From Sphingosinicella sp. CPCC 101087 (GTDB lineage Bacteria; Pseudomonadota; Alphaproteobacteria; Sphingomonadales; Sphingomonadaceae), in NCBI RefSeq assembly GCF_004151485.1, contig NZ_SBFF01000014.1:107996-171995 (forward strand): DNA of 64,000 nucleotides, in the 5' to 3' direction. The translations under genes and the position numbers were made by a program. This document shows, one piece after another, positions 7,491 through 16,510 of this stretch. Below the pieces are notes generated by a model. That model was not told where the DNA came from, searched no databases, and saw only the letters and a list, made by a program, of their open reading frames with translations. Positions within the stretch are counted from its first letter, which is position 1; every line of letters begins with the position of its first letter.

Positions 7491-8795
7491 ATGATCATAC
7501 GCCTGCTCGCCGCCTTCGCCTTGCTCCTTGCCGCCCCGGCGGCTGCCCAGACAGCGGCGGCGCCCGGCGAGGGGGCCGAGAGCCGGACCATCGTCGTCCA
7601 TGCGGGACGGCTGATCGCCGATCCTTCCGAGCCGGCGCGCGGGCCTTCGACGATCCTGATCGCCGACGGCCGGATCCAGAGCGTCGCCGAGGGTCTGCAG
7701 CCGCCGCCGCCCGGCGCGCGGCTGGTCGACCTCTCGGCCCTCACCGTCCTGCCCGGCCTCATCGATTCCCACGTCCATCTGTCCGGCAATCCCGGCGGCG
7801 AATTCTGGCGCGAGGCGGTTGACCCGGACGAATATGCCGTCGTGCTGGGGGTCGAAAATGCGCTTCGCACCGCGCGGGCCGGCTTCACGACGGTGCGCGA
7901 TCTCGGATCGCCGCCACAGGTCGGTCACGTGCTCCGGCGCGGCACCGCCGAAGGCCGCTTCCCCGGCCCGCGGATTCTCTCCTCGGGGCCCGGCCTTTCG
8001 ATCATCGGCGGCCATGGCGACGTCAGCGGCTTCCGCCCGGAGGTGGTCGAGGCGCTGTCTGCGGGCAATGTCTGCACCGGCCCGGAGCAATGCGCCGCGC
8101 GGGTCCGCGAGGCTTCGCGCGCCGGCGCGGACGTCATCAAGTTCACGGCGACGGGCGGGGTGCTGTCGCAGCAGGCGCGCGGTCTTGAAGCGCATTTCAC
8201 CGACGCCGAGATGCGAGCGATCGTCGAGACCGCCCACTCGCTCGGCCTCAAGGTCGCGGCCCACGCCCATGGCGCGCGCGGCATCGAAGCCGCGGCACGG
8301 GTCGGAGTCGATTCCATCGAACACGGCACCTTCGCCGACGCGGCCGCCATCGAAGCGATGGGTCGGTCGGGCACCGCGCTCGTGCCGACCCTGATGGCAT
8401 ACACGGGAATCCGCGAGGGGCTCGAGCAGAATCGCTACACGCCGCCCGTCGCTGCCAAGGTGCGCGAGACTCTCGAACTGGTCGGAAGGGCGGCCCGGGC
8501 GGCGCGTGCCGCCGACGTGCCGGTGGTGTTCGGCACGGACGCCGGCGTATTCGAGCATGGCCGAAACGCCGAGGAGTTCGCGCTGCTGGTCGAACGGGTC
8601 GGCATGAGCCCGGCGGAGGCGATCGCATCGGCGACGACGGCGGCGGCGCGGCTGCTGGGGCTCGAGACCGAGGTCGGCCGGATCGCACCCGGCTACTCCG
8701 CCGACCTTATCGCCGTCTCCGGCGATCCGCTCGAGAATGTACGGGCGCTGGAGGATGTGGAATATGTGATGGTGCGCGGCCGCACCGTGGAGTGA
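7491..8795 (+). CDS. Secreted metal-dependent amidohydrolase (imidazolonepropionase/prolidase-like)
   Basis: This 434-residue enzyme has a signal peptide (1-20, ending A-A-A-Q), so it is probably periplasmic. It is a TIM-barrel amidohydrolase with the full metal set: H94 and H96 (D-S-H-V-H), K217 as the carboxylated lysine (D-V-I-K-F), H258 in A-H-A-H, H278 in S-I-E-H-G and D350 in F-G-T-D-A. This arrangement is typical of the Sgx9260/Xaa-Pro dipeptidase-like group that cleaves C-terminal dipeptides or acylated amino acids. The exact substrate cannot be read. The ATG at 7491 is preceded by AGGGGGA; the open frame upstream of it has no support. The dioxygenase gene follows after 11 bases. Confidence 0.85.
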   Translation: MIIRLLAAFALLLAAPAAAQTAAAPGEGAESRTIVVHAGRLIADPSEPARGPSTILIADGRIQSVAEGLQPPPPGARLVDLSALTVLPGLIDSHVHLSGNPGGEFWREAVDPDEYAVVLGVENALRTARAGFTTVRDLGSPPQVGHVLRRGTAEGRFPGPRILSSGPGLSIIGGHGDVSGFRPEVVEALSAGNVCTGPEQCAARVREASRAGADVIKFTATGGVLSQQARGLEAHFTDAEMRAIVETAHSLGLKVAAHAHGARGIEAAARVGVDSIEHGTFADAAAIEAMGRSGTALVPTLMAYTGIREGLEQNRYTPPVAAKVRETLELVGRAARAARAADVPVVFGTDAGVFEHGRNAEEFALLVERVGMSPAEAIASATTAAARLLGLETEVGRIAPGYSADLIAVSGDPLENVRALEDVEYVMVRGRTVE

Positions 8796-8806
8796 GAGAG
8801 AGGCGA

Positions 8807-9484
8807 ATGAGCTCGAACGTCGTCGATTACAAGGTCGCGATCGGCCGGTGGGTGAAGGACCGGCTGTCTCGCAATCCGACCGTGTTCAAGATCCCTTCCA
8901 AGGATATAGACATTTTCGTCGCTCGCGATTTCCTCACGCGCACCGAATGCGAGGGGTTGATGCGGCGGATCGACGTCGAGCGAATCCCGTCTCAATTGCT
9001 GTCGCCGACCGAGGATCCCGAGTTCCGGACCAGCGAGAGCTGCAACATGAATCCGGCCGATCCGCTGGTGCGGCAGATCGAGGACAAGATCACCGGGCTG
9101 ATGGGAATCCAGCCGGAACATGGCGAGACGATCCAGGGCCAGCGCTATGCGGTAGGCCAGCAGTTCAAGGCACATTACGACTTCTTCAGTCCGAGCGAGC
9201 CTTACTGGCCGACGATGGAGCGCTGCGGCGGCCAGCGGACCTGGACGGCAATGGTATTCCTGAACGCACCGGAGGAGGGTGGCCAGACCGCCTTTCCCGA
9301 CGCCGGGCTGAAGATCGCGCCGCGGGCCGGCAACCTGCTGACCTGGAACAATATGGACGCGGAGGGACGGCCGAACAATTTCACCCTGCATCAGGGGTGT
9401 CCGGTGCTCGCCGGCTGCAAATATGTGATCACCAAATGGTATCGCGAGCGCCCGTGGAGCTACATGGACGTCCAGACCTACTGA
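8807..9484 (+). CDS. Prolyl 4-hydroxylase-like Fe(II)/2-oxoglutarate dioxygenase
   Basis: This 225-residue protein has a double-stranded beta-helix of the P4Hc type. The iron ligands are H123 and D125 (A-H-Y-D-F-F) and H195 (F-T-L-H-Q-G). K205 sits ten residues after the last His, where the 2-oxoglutarate-binding lysine is expected. The motifs R-T-W-T-A-M-V-F-L-N and E-E-G-G-Q-T-A-F-P are those of bacterial prolyl hydroxylases. It may hydroxylate proline in a protein or peptide, but the target is unknown. The start is the ATG at 8807 behind a GAGAGAGGCG site. The gene is only 11 bases downstream of the secreted amidohydrolase and may be co-transcribed. Confidence 0.88.
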   Translation: MSSNVVDYKVAIGRWVKDRLSRNPTVFKIPSKDIDIFVARDFLTRTECEGLMRRIDVERIPSQLLSPTEDPEFRTSESCNMNPADPLVRQIEDKITGLMGIQPEHGETIQGQRYAVGQQFKAHYDFFSPSEPYWPTMERCGGQRTWTAMVFLNAPEEGGQTAFPDAGLKIAPRAGNLLTWNNMDAEGRPNNFTLHQGCPVLAGCKYVITKWYRERPWSYMDVQTY

Positions 9485-9607
9485 GGGCGGCCCGATAAGG
9501 GATCGCCCGGATCCCCGCCTCCGCCCAAGACGCCCGCCGACGGATTGCCGCCGCCCCGTCGCTGTATTATGCACATCCCACACCTAGTCCGACGGGAAAA
9601 ATCTATC

Positions 9608-11437
9608 ATGACAAGTTGCCGCGCCGCCTTGCTTGCCGCCACCATCCTGCTCGCTTCCGCCGGGTTTCCGGCTACCGCGCAGCAGCCGCCTGCGGGACCG
9701 TCCGCGGCCTCGGGGCAGGAGAGTGCGAGCGAGCGGCTGCACCGGCTGTTTCGGGAAAGCGACGAGGCGAGTCTCCGTCGCAATCCGATCTCGGCGATGT
9801 TCCGCGGCGATTTCCGTTATGCGGATCGGCTCGGCGACTATGTCAGCGACGAATATTATGCCGCCGAGCGGGCTGCCGCCGAGCAGGAGCTGGCGGCGCT
9901 GGCGGCGATCGATCGCGAAGCGCTGAACCCGACCGACCGGCTCGCCTATGACGTGTTCAAATATCAGCGCGAGGACGACCTCGCTGACCTGCAGCCCGAG
10001 ATACTGGCATTGACCGCGGTGCGGCCGCTCAACCATTTCAGCGGCTTCCACACCTTTTATCCGGTATTTGCTTCGGGCCGGAACACGGCGCCGTTCCGCA
10101 ACGTCGAGGATTATGAGAATAATCTTAAGCGCCACCGCGAGTTCGTGCTGCTGATCGACAAGGCGATCGAGCGCTTCCGCCAAGGCATGGCGAGCGGCGT
10201 GGTCGAGACCAGGCTCACGATCCAGAACGTGATCGACCAGCTCGACACCCAGCTCGCCGCGGCGCCCGAAGAATCGCCTTACTTCGGACCGGTGGAGAAT
10301 TTTCCGGACGCGGTGCCCGAGGGTGAACGCGCCCGCCTGCGCCAGGCCCATCTCGAGACCATCCGCGACGGCATCTACCCGGCCTACCGGCGGCTGCGCG
10401 ATTTCCTTCGGGACGAGTATCTGCCGGTCGCCCGCGAGCAGGCCGGCCTGGTCCATATGCGGGGCGGCGAAACGCTCTACCGTCGGCTGATTCAGGAGAA
10501 CACGACCCTTCCCCTCACCGCCGATCATGTCCACGATCTCGGCCTGCGCGAGGTGGCGCGGATCCGAAGCGAAATGGAGGCGATCAAGGACCGGGTCGGT
10601 TTCACCGGGACACTGGGCGAATTCTTCGAGCATCTGCGCACCAGCAAGGAGTTCGAGCCGGAGAGCCGCGAATGGATGCGTGAGACCTATTATGCGATCG
10701 GCCGCCGCGTCGACGCACGGATTGCGGAGATCTTCTCGACCATCCCGCGCACTCCGCTGGAGGTCCGCGAGGTCGAGGCCTTCCGCGAACGCAACGAGGC
10801 CGGCGGCTCCTACCAGGACGGCACGCCGGACGGATCGCGCCCCGGCGTGTTCTATTACAATGCCTACGACCTGCCCTCGCGGCGGACCTACGGCATGGAG
10901 ACGCTCTACCTGCACGAAGGCGCGCCCGGCCACCACTTCCAGATAAGCCTGGCCAATGAGAATGAGGCGCTGCCCGCCTTCATGCGGTTCGGCGGCAATA
11001 CGGCTTTCGTCGAGGGTTGGGCGCTCTATGCCGAGACCCTGTGGGACGAGCTCGGCATGGAGACCGATCCGTACCAGCGGTTCGGGGGCCTCAACGACGA
11101 GATGCTGCGGGCGATGCGGCTGGTGGTCGATACCGGCATCCATGCCAAGGGTTGGACGCGCGAGCAGGCGATCCGCTACATGCTCGACAATAGCGGCATG
11201 AGCGAGACCGAAGTGGTCTCCGAAGTGGAGCGTTACATTGCCATTCCCGGCCAGGCGCTCGCCTACAAGCTCGGGCAGCTGAAGATCCTCGAGCTGCGCG
11301 CCCGCGCCGAGCAGGCGCTCGGCGACCGGTTCGACCTCAAGAACTTCCACGCGCAGATACTGATGACCGGCGCGCTGCCGCTTACCGTGCTCGAAAGCAA
11401 GATCGATGGCTGGATCGCCGCCCGGCGGACGAGCTGA
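9608..11437 (+). CDS. DUF885-family secreted metallopeptidase-like protein
   Basis: This 609-residue protein has a signal peptide of about 24 residues (ending A-T-A-Q). The body is almost all helical, as in the DUF885 family. The zinc motif H-E-G-A-P-G-H-H begins at residue 436, and the downstream glutamate is in V-E-G-W-A-L-Y-A-E. These are the hallmarks of gluzincin-like members related to M32/M3 carboxypeptidases. The length is normal. Homologues are common, often in several copies, in sphingomonads and xanthomonads and are assumed to degrade peptides outside the cytoplasm. The start is the ATG at 9608 with a weak GGGAAAA site. It converges on the flagellar regulator gene. Confidence 0.85.
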   Translation: MTSCRAALLAATILLASAGFPATAQQPPAGPSAASGQESASERLHRLFRESDEASLRRNPISAMFRGDFRYADRLGDYVSDEYYAAERAAAEQELAALAAIDREALNPTDRLAYDVFKYQREDDLADLQPEILALTAVRPLNHFSGFHTFYPVFASGRNTAPFRNVEDYENNLKRHREFVLLIDKAIERFRQGMASGVVETRLTIQNVIDQLDTQLAAAPEESPYFGPVENFPDAVPEGERARLRQAHLETIRDGIYPAYRRLRDFLRDEYLPVAREQAGLVHMRGGETLYRRLIQENTTLPLTADHVHDLGLREVARIRSEMEAIKDRVGFTGTLGEFFEHLRTSKEFEPESREWMRETYYAIGRRVDARIAEIFSTIPRTPLEVREVEAFRERNEAGGSYQDGTPDGSRPGVFYYNAYDLPSRRTYGMETLYLHEGAPGHHFQISLANENEALPAFMRFGGNTAFVEGWALYAETLWDELGMETDPYQRFGGLNDEMLRAMRLVVDTGIHAKGWTREQAIRYMLDNSGMSETEVVSEVERYIAIPGQALAYKLGQLKILELRARAEQALGDRFDLKNFHAQILMTGALPLTVLESKIDGWIAARRTS

Positions 11438-11460
11438 AGGCGCTCTTCGCCCCGGCGGCT

Positions 11461-12567
11461 CTAGGCCGCCTTCAACTCGTACTTTCGCATCTTCTCGATC
11501 AGGGTGGTTCGCTGGAGCGAAAGCATTCGGGCGGCATCGGCAACCACGCCGCTCGAATGATCGAGCGCCTGCTCGATGTAGCGCCGCTCGATCTCGGCGA
11601 GCACGGAGCGAAGATCGACGCCGTGCGCGGGATCGATGATGAGGGGATCGGCCTCGATGCCGGGCGCGGCCGCCGTGCTTGGCGAAGTTTCGACTTCCCG
11701 GACGGGCGGTTCGCTCGCCTCCCACAAGGCGACGCGTTCGGCAATGCTGATGCGGCCGCGGCGCACGAGCAGCAGCTCGACCTGCTCCGCGCCGATGGTC
11801 TGGTCGGGATAGAGGATATTGGCGCGGTCCACGACATTGCGCAGTTCGCGCACATTGCCGGGCCAGCTATGGCCGGCGAGCCTGTCGAGCGCCTGATCGG
11901 AGAAGCGCGCGCAGGGCCGCTCTGTCTCGCGACTGGTGAAATGCCGAACCAGCAGCGGCACGTCTTCGGCGCGGTCCGCGAGCGAAGGCAGCTCGATCGG
12001 GAAGACGGCGAGGCGGTAGAACAGGTCCTCACGAAAGCGACCGGCTTCGATCGACTGCTCGATATCGCGGTGGGTGGCGGAAACGATCCGTGCGTCCACC
12101 GCGATCTGGCCGCGGCCACCGACCCGCTGAACGGCCTTCTCCTCGAGCACCCGCAGCAGCTTCACCTGCATGTCGTGCGGCATGTCGCCGATCTCGTCCA
12201 GGAACAAGGTCCCGCCATCGGCCTCCTCGAACCGTCCACGATGCTGGGCATGGGCGCCGGTGAAGCTGCCCTTTTCATGCCCGAACAGCTCGGATTCGAG
12301 CAATTCTCGGGGGATCGCCCCGCAATTGACGGGCACGTAGGCGCCGGCGCCGCGCGCGCTGACGGCGTGGATCGCGCGCGCCACGACTTCCTTGCCGCTG
12401 CCGGAAGGACCATTGACGAAGACCGAAGCCTGGCTGGGGGCGACCTGCCGGATGAGGCGCCTCAGCTCCGCCATCGCGGCGCTTTCGCCGACCAGCACGT
12501 CCTCGAGCACGACCCCCTTGCCGCGAATGTCCACTGTTGTCGTCAAGCCGCTTCGACAGCGTGCCAC
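11461..12567 (-). CDS. Sigma-54-dependent activator without a receiver domain (FleQ/FlbD-like)
   Basis: This 368-residue protein is mostly a AAA+ sigma-54 activator domain. Walker A is at 53-60 (G-P-S-G-S-G-K-E), the sigma-54 contact loop G-S-F-T-G-A at 100-105, and Walker B at about 121-128 (L-F-L-D-E-I-G-D). A Fis-type helix-turn-helix occupies about 330-365. Almost no regulatory domain precedes the AAA+ module, so activity may be controlled by a partner or by amount. The start is a GTG. It lies downstream of fliD-fliS but 128 bases away, so it may have its own promoter; a TATAGAT hexamer-like site lies in the gap. It is one of two such activators in the flagellar island. Confidence 0.85.
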   Translation of the reverse strand: MARCRSGLTTTVDIRGKGVVLEDVLVGESAAMAELRRLIRQVAPSQASVFVNGPSGSGKEVVARAIHAVSARGAGAYVPVNCGAIPRELLESELFGHEKGSFTGAHAQHRGRFEEADGGTLFLDEIGDMPHDMQVKLLRVLEEKAVQRVGGRGQIAVDARIVSATHRDIEQSIEAGRFREDLFYRLAVFPIELPSLADRAEDVPLLVRHFTSRETERPCARFSDQALDRLAGHSWPGNVRELRNVVDRANILYPDQTIGAEQVELLLVRRGRISIAERVALWEASEPPVREVETSPSTAAAPGIEADPLIIDPAHGVDLRSVLAEIERRYIEQALDHSSGVVADAARMLSLQRTTLIEKMRKYELKAA

Positions 12568-12695
12568 GCTACGTCCACCGACTGCCCCCTGATCTATAGT
12601 GTCGCCCGGAGCCTCATTGGGGGAGAAGCGTTAATGCGCCGTAAAGGCTGCTGCCCAGGTGTACGGCCCGGAGGCCGGTCGCACGCGGGACCATC

Positions 12696-13106
12696 TCACA
12701 TCGGCGGTGTGGCGCGCCCAATCTGCGACCAGGCACTGGCGATTTCGTGCAGCATCGCGCGCGCGCGGAGGATCTGGTCGAGATCGTTCTCGCGGCTGCC
12801 GCGCATGACCAGCCTGCGCGCCTCGCGGTATATGTCGGAGAGGCCTTCGGCGATGTCCCCGCCCTTGCGGAAGTCGAGGCTCCCCTCCAGCCCGTGCAGG
12901 ATCGACATCGCCCGCGACTGGCGCTGTATGCGTTGGCTGTAATCGCCGCGCCTGGCGGCGACTGCCATCGCATCGAGCGCCTTGAGCAGCTCCTCGAACA
13001 TGATCACGACCAGTTCGTGCGGCGTGGCGCCCTCGATCCGGCTCTCCAGATCGACGCTCCGATAGTGCGCATGCGCAACCTTGAATTGCCCTCTTGGCAC
13101 AAACAT
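12696..13106 (-). CDS. fliS: Flagellar export chaperone FliS
   Basis: This 136-residue cytoplasmic helical protein has the FliS pattern: Y-R-S-V-D early, then T-P-H-E-L-V-V-I-M-F-E-E-L-L-K-A-L and G-L-E-G-S-L-D-F-x-K-G-G-D-I-A. FliS binds the C-terminus of newly made flagellin and stops it polymerising before export. The ATG at 13106 has CAGGAG six bases upstream, so I prefer it to a TTG six codons earlier. It lies 36 bases after fliD and is probably in the same sigma-28-driven unit. Confidence 0.88.
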   Translation of the reverse strand: MFVPRGQFKVAHAHYRSVDLESRIEGATPHELVVIMFEELLKALDAMAVAARRGDYSQRIQRQSRAMSILHGLEGSLDFRKGGDIAEGLSDIYREARRLVMRGSRENDLDQILRARAMLHEIASAWSQIGRATPPM

Positions 13107-13142
13107 TCGAAACTCCTGAACCAAATTGTCACAACGGCCGGA

Positions 13143-14759
13143 TCAGCCCTGGTCGTTCGTCCACATCTTGATCTGCTGATCGAGATAGCTCTGCGTCGCC
13201 TTGAACGACGAAACCTGGCGCTCCATCGCCGTGAAGGTGTTGAGCAGCTGGTTGTAATATTTCTCGGAGCGCGTCTCCAAGGCGATGCGGTCGTCGGCGA
13301 TGTCGTCGGCCTCATCGGACAGCCGTTCCTTGGCCGAGGCAAACGGGCCGCCGGACCCGAGCAGCGTGTCGCGGACCGCCTTGAGCGCACCGGCGAGGCC
13401 AGCTTCGACGGTGATCGTGACGCTGGAGACCGCGGCATTGACGCCGAGGATGAGGCCGATCGCGTTCGAGCCGGACGAAGCGACGATGTTGCCGCCGATC
13501 CCGGTCGCCGCAACGCCGTCGATCTTGCCCGAGGCCGGGGTGCCGTCGGAAGCGGGGACGAGGTCGGTGATCGTATAGACGCCCGGCTTGACCCGGCCCA
13601 TCGCGCTCTTGATGACGATGTCGGGATGGCTGCTATACTGGGTGGGGTTGAACAGGGCTTCGACCCCTTCCGGATCGCTGGCCAGCACCGCCTCGAGCTT
13701 CCCCGCATCGACGCTGAGCGTGCCGTCGCGATTGGTGCGGACACCGATCTCGGCAAGGGTCTTAGGACCAGTGCCCTGATTGACCAGCGCCTTGGAGGGA
13801 AGCTCGCGAAGCTGACGCTGCATCTCCCGCACGCCGAGATCGCCGCGCAGCGGCCCGCCCTCGCCGTTGACGCCGAACGCCGTCGCCTCGGCGATCATGC
13901 TCATCACCTCGTTATAGGCGGCGACGAAGTCGTTGACGCCCTGGGTGATTTCGGCGCTCGGGCGCGTCACGCCCATCGACACGATGGTGCCCGGCATGGC
14001 CTTCTTGAGATCGATCTGGACGCCCTCTATCAGGTCGCTGAAGCTGTTGGTGCTGCGGCTGACCTCGACGCCGTCGAGGCGGACGATCGCATTCTGGGCC
14101 GCCTGAGCGAGGCTCATGCCGCCGACGACCGACGGGCCGTAGGCGAAGCGCTCGAGCCCGCTGGTCGTGCCCTCCGCGGCCGACAGGGTGAAGGCCTCGG
14201 CCGCGCCGCTCCCCCCCTTCAGCACGAGCCGCGCGCCATTGGTGTCCACGACGACGCTGGCCTTCACGCCCGATTCCTGGGCATTGATTGCCTGGGCGAG
14301 CCCGTCGAGGCTGTCGTTGGACGCATCCACGGTGATGGCGAAGCTGCCGGCCGAGGTGGTGAGCGTGAGCTCGCCCTGGCCGATGGGATCGCTGCGGCTC
14401 GCTACCGCGGCCGATTGGATCGTCTGGGCCTTGGCGAGCTGAACGACCTCCAGCTCGGCGGAGAGCGAGCCGAGACGCTTGCCGGCAATGGCCGAGGCTG
14501 ACAGGATCGAACCGTCGGACACGCTCGGCTGAGCATGGAGGGTGCCGCCCGAGATCAGGTTCGACAGCGCCTTCGAGAAGCTGTCGATCGCGCTGCTCAT
14601 CTCGCCCAGGGCCGACAGCTTCGCCGCATTGGCTTCCTCGCGCCGGGTGATGAGGGCCTCGCGGGGCGCCTTCGCCGCCGATGCGAGATCGTTCACCAGG
14701 GTCCTGATGTCGAGCCCCGAGCCGATGCCGAGCGCGTATCCGATCGAAGTGGTGGTCAT
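13143..14759 (-). CDS. fliD: Flagellar filament cap protein FliD
   Basis: This 538-residue exported protein caps the filament and helps flagellin fold at the tip. The N-terminal D0 coil (about 1-95) begins with G-x-G-S-G-L-D-I and L-V-x-x-L, as in other FliD proteins. The C-terminal coiled coil (about 470-535) ends with heptads and Y-L-D-Q-Q-I-K-M-W. The central part is Gly/Ala/Ser-rich, as expected for D2/D3. There is no signal peptide because it leaves by the flagellar export gate. A sigma-28-type promoter lies 24 bases upstream of the ATG, which follows a GGAAGGGA site. Confidence 0.92.
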   Translation of the reverse strand: MTTTSIGYALGIGSGLDIRTLVNDLASAAKAPREALITRREEANAAKLSALGEMSSAIDSFSKALSNLISGGTLHAQPSVSDGSILSASAIAGKRLGSLSAELEVVQLAKAQTIQSAAVASRSDPIGQGELTLTTSAGSFAITVDASNDSLDGLAQAINAQESGVKASVVVDTNGARLVLKGGSGAAEAFTLSAAEGTTSGLERFAYGPSVVGGMSLAQAAQNAIVRLDGVEVSRSTNSFSDLIEGVQIDLKKAMPGTIVSMGVTRPSAEITQGVNDFVAAYNEVMSMIAEATAFGVNGEGGPLRGDLGVREMQRQLRELPSKALVNQGTGPKTLAEIGVRTNRDGTLSVDAGKLEAVLASDPEGVEALFNPTQYSSHPDIVIKSAMGRVKPGVYTITDLVPASDGTPASGKIDGVAATGIGGNIVASSGSNAIGLILGVNAAVSSVTITVEAGLAGALKAVRDTLLGSGGPFASAKERLSDEADDIADDRIALETRSEKYYNQLLNTFTAMERQVSSFKATQSYLDQQIKMWTNDQG

Positions 14760-14782
14760 GTGCGTCCCTTCCGTCCTCCCTA

Positions 14783-14808
14783 AGAACGGCAGGCGCGGGG
14801 GAAGCTTA
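14783..14808 (-). promoter_or_regulatory. Candidate sigma-28 (FliA) promoter of fliD-fliS
   Basis: On the minus strand the element is TAAG-N14-GCCGTTCT. It resembles the three other elements before fliC, flgM and motA and the enterobacterial sigma-28 consensus TAAA-N15-GCCGATAA. It sits just upstream of fliD, a typical late gene. Confidence 0.65.
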
Positions 14809-14906
14809 AGTGGGATGTCGACGAATTCGCGCGCGCACGCGAATCCGCCCCGGCCGGGGCTCGCCCGGACGGAGACGGCGCGCGCCTGAAGCGCGCGGAT
14901 CCGAGG

Positions 14907-15164
14907 TCAGCGCTTCAGCGCGACCAGCGACGCCATGTCGAGACGGCTCTGGGCGTCCATCGACAGCCGAGGCTCCGCCAAAATTCGATGCGCGATCCTC
15001 GCCGCGGCCTCCGGCTCGAGCTCGGGCACCGCGGTGCACAGCTCCGACGCCATCTGTTCGACCCAGCCTTCGGCCTTCGCGCCATCGCCGCCCCGCGCGG
15101 AGAGCAAGCGCTGAATCTCGTGCAGCGCCACCCGCACCACCGCTTCTTCCCGCTCCTTCGTCAC
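14907..15164 (-). CDS. Unknown small protein between flhB and fliD
   Basis: I do not recognise this product. From the GTG at 15164 (with AAGGA seven bases before it) it would have 85 residues: a mixed-charge helical start (T-K-E-R-E-E-A-V-V-R-V-A), a middle with W-V-E-Q-M-A-S-E-L-C, and a C-terminal half with A-A-A-R-I-A-H-R-I-L. It has no signal peptide or membrane segment and looks all-helical. It could be a small flagellar chaperone or regulator by position, but that is inference. A large hairpin separates it from flhB, so it may belong with fliD rather than the fli operon. Confidence 0.5.
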   Translation of the reverse strand: MTKEREEAVVRVALHEIQRLLSARGGDGAKAEGWVEQMASELCTAVPELEPEAAARIAHRILAEPRLSMDAQSRLDMASLVALKR

Positions 15165-15180
15165 GGCGCCGTCCTTCGAT

Positions 15181-15230
15181 GAACGTGCTTCCGGCGCCGC
15201 CCCGAAGGCGCGGTCGCCGGAAGCGCGTTC
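15181..15230. terminator. Long hairpin downstream of flhB
   Basis: Sixteen bases (15181-15196) pair with 15215-15230 with a single mismatch, around an 18-base loop. There is no T-run. It lies 141 bases after the flhB stop on the minus strand and could end the long fli operon. Confidence 0.5.
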
Positions 15231-15370
15231 CGGTTCACGTTCCGGCACCTCCCGGCCGCAGGCCGACAACCGGACCTTCCGCTGTCGCGGGGTGGTCCGG
15301 CGCCCCGCCTGCACGGGAAGCGCTCCTGATAAGGAAGTAACGGCGGCCGCACCCGCGGCTTAAGCTCGCC

Positions 15371-16507
15371 TCAAGTTTCGGGGCGTCCGCGCGCGTCGAA
15401 GCGGGCGCCGGGCGGGACTTCGACCGGCGGGCTCGAGGCGGCGGCGAGCGTCGTCTCCAGATTAAAGACGAAGGCGAGCACCGTCGCCACTGCCATGTAG
15501 AGATCCTCGCGAACGACCTGTCCGGTACGCGCGGTAAAGTAGATGGCGCGGGTCAGCTGCGGATAGCTCAGCATCGGCACCTTATGCTCGGCGGCGATCT
15601 CGCGGATGGCATCGGCGGTCGCGCCGCGGCCGCGGGCGACGACGATCGGCGCCGGATCGATACCGGGCCGATAGCGCAAGGCCACGGCGAAATGGGTCGG
15701 GTTGGTGAGCACCACGGTCGCGTCGGCGACTGCCGCGCGGGCGGAGCCGCGGAGTATTTCATGCTGGCGCCGCCGGATGCCGGCCTTGAGCTCGGGCGAG
15801 CCTTCGGTCTGCTTGTGCTCGTCCTTCACCTCCTGCTTGGTCATGCGCAGGCGCTTCATGCGCTGGGCGATCTGGGCGGGCACGTCGATTCCGGCGATGA
15901 TCGCCAGCGCCACGCTCATCACCAGGATGGCGAGGACGAAGGTCGTGCCGACCGAGGCGAGCGCGGGGCCGATCTCCTGCGAGGTGAGGCCGATCAGCAG
16001 GCGCGACTGGTCGAGCAACAGCCAGATCCCGACCGCGCCGAGCAGCAGCACCTTGGCAAGCGATTTGCCCAGCTCGATCATGCCTTGCATGCCGAACATG
16101 CGCTTGAGCCCGTTGATTGGGTTCAGTTTCGAGCCCTTGAAGGCGAAGGCCCCACTGCGGAACCCGAGCGAACCGAGCAGGGCCGGCGTACCGATCGCCG
16201 CCACTAGAGTGAGGGCGAAGAGCGATAGGAGGGGCAGCGCGATGATCCCGATCAGCCGCAGCGCTGCACTTCCCGGATCGAAATTCCTCAGGTCGCTCGC
16301 ATCGAAGGTCAGGCCGTCCATGACCATGATCCTCAGCGCGCCGACCATCATCGGGCCGGCGAAAGCTATCCATGCCGCGCCGCCGAGGATCACCAAAGCG
16401 ATGCCTAGTTCGCGGGACTGGAGGACGTCGCCTTTCTCCGCCGCTTCCCTTCGCTTCTTCGGCGAAGGGGCTTCGGTCTTCTGGTCCTGGTCCGGATTTT
16501 CCGACAT
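15371..16507 (-). CDS. flhB: Flagellar export gate protein FlhB
   Basis: This 378-residue inner-membrane protein belongs to the flagellar type III export gate. It has four membrane segments (about 32-55, 88-115, 140-165 and 180-205) and a cytoplasmic C-domain with the self-cleavage motif N-P-T-H followed by F-A-V-A-L-R-Y. Cleavage between N and P switches export from rod/hook to filament substrates. The N-terminus has the usual K-T-E-x-P-(S/T)-x-K-K-R-R-E-A cluster. It is the last gene of the contiguous fli operon, three bases after fliR. Confidence 0.95.
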   Translation of the reverse strand: MSENPDQDQKTEAPSPKKRREAAEKGDVLQSRELGIALVILGGAAWIAFAGPMMVGALRIMVMDGLTFDASDLRNFDPGSAALRLIGIIALPLLSLFALTLVAAIGTPALLGSLGFRSGAFAFKGSKLNPINGLKRMFGMQGMIELGKSLAKVLLLGAVGIWLLLDQSRLLIGLTSQEIGPALASVGTTFVLAILVMSVALAIIAGIDVPAQIAQRMKRLRMTKQEVKDEHKQTEGSPELKAGIRRRQHEILRGSARAAVADATVVLTNPTHFAVALRYRPGIDPAPIVVARGRGATADAIREIAAEHKVPMLSYPQLTRAIYFTARTGQVVREDLYMAVATVLAFVFNLETTLAAASSPPVEVPPGARFDARGRPET

Positions 16508-16510
16508 GGA

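Noticed and set aside
6174..8558. Very long open frame on the minus strand opposite the RcnB and amidohydrolase genes
   Set aside because: It is an antisense by-product of high GC; it has no ribosome site, no known family and low-complexity Arg/Pro/Ala content, while the plus strand has two recognisable exported proteins.
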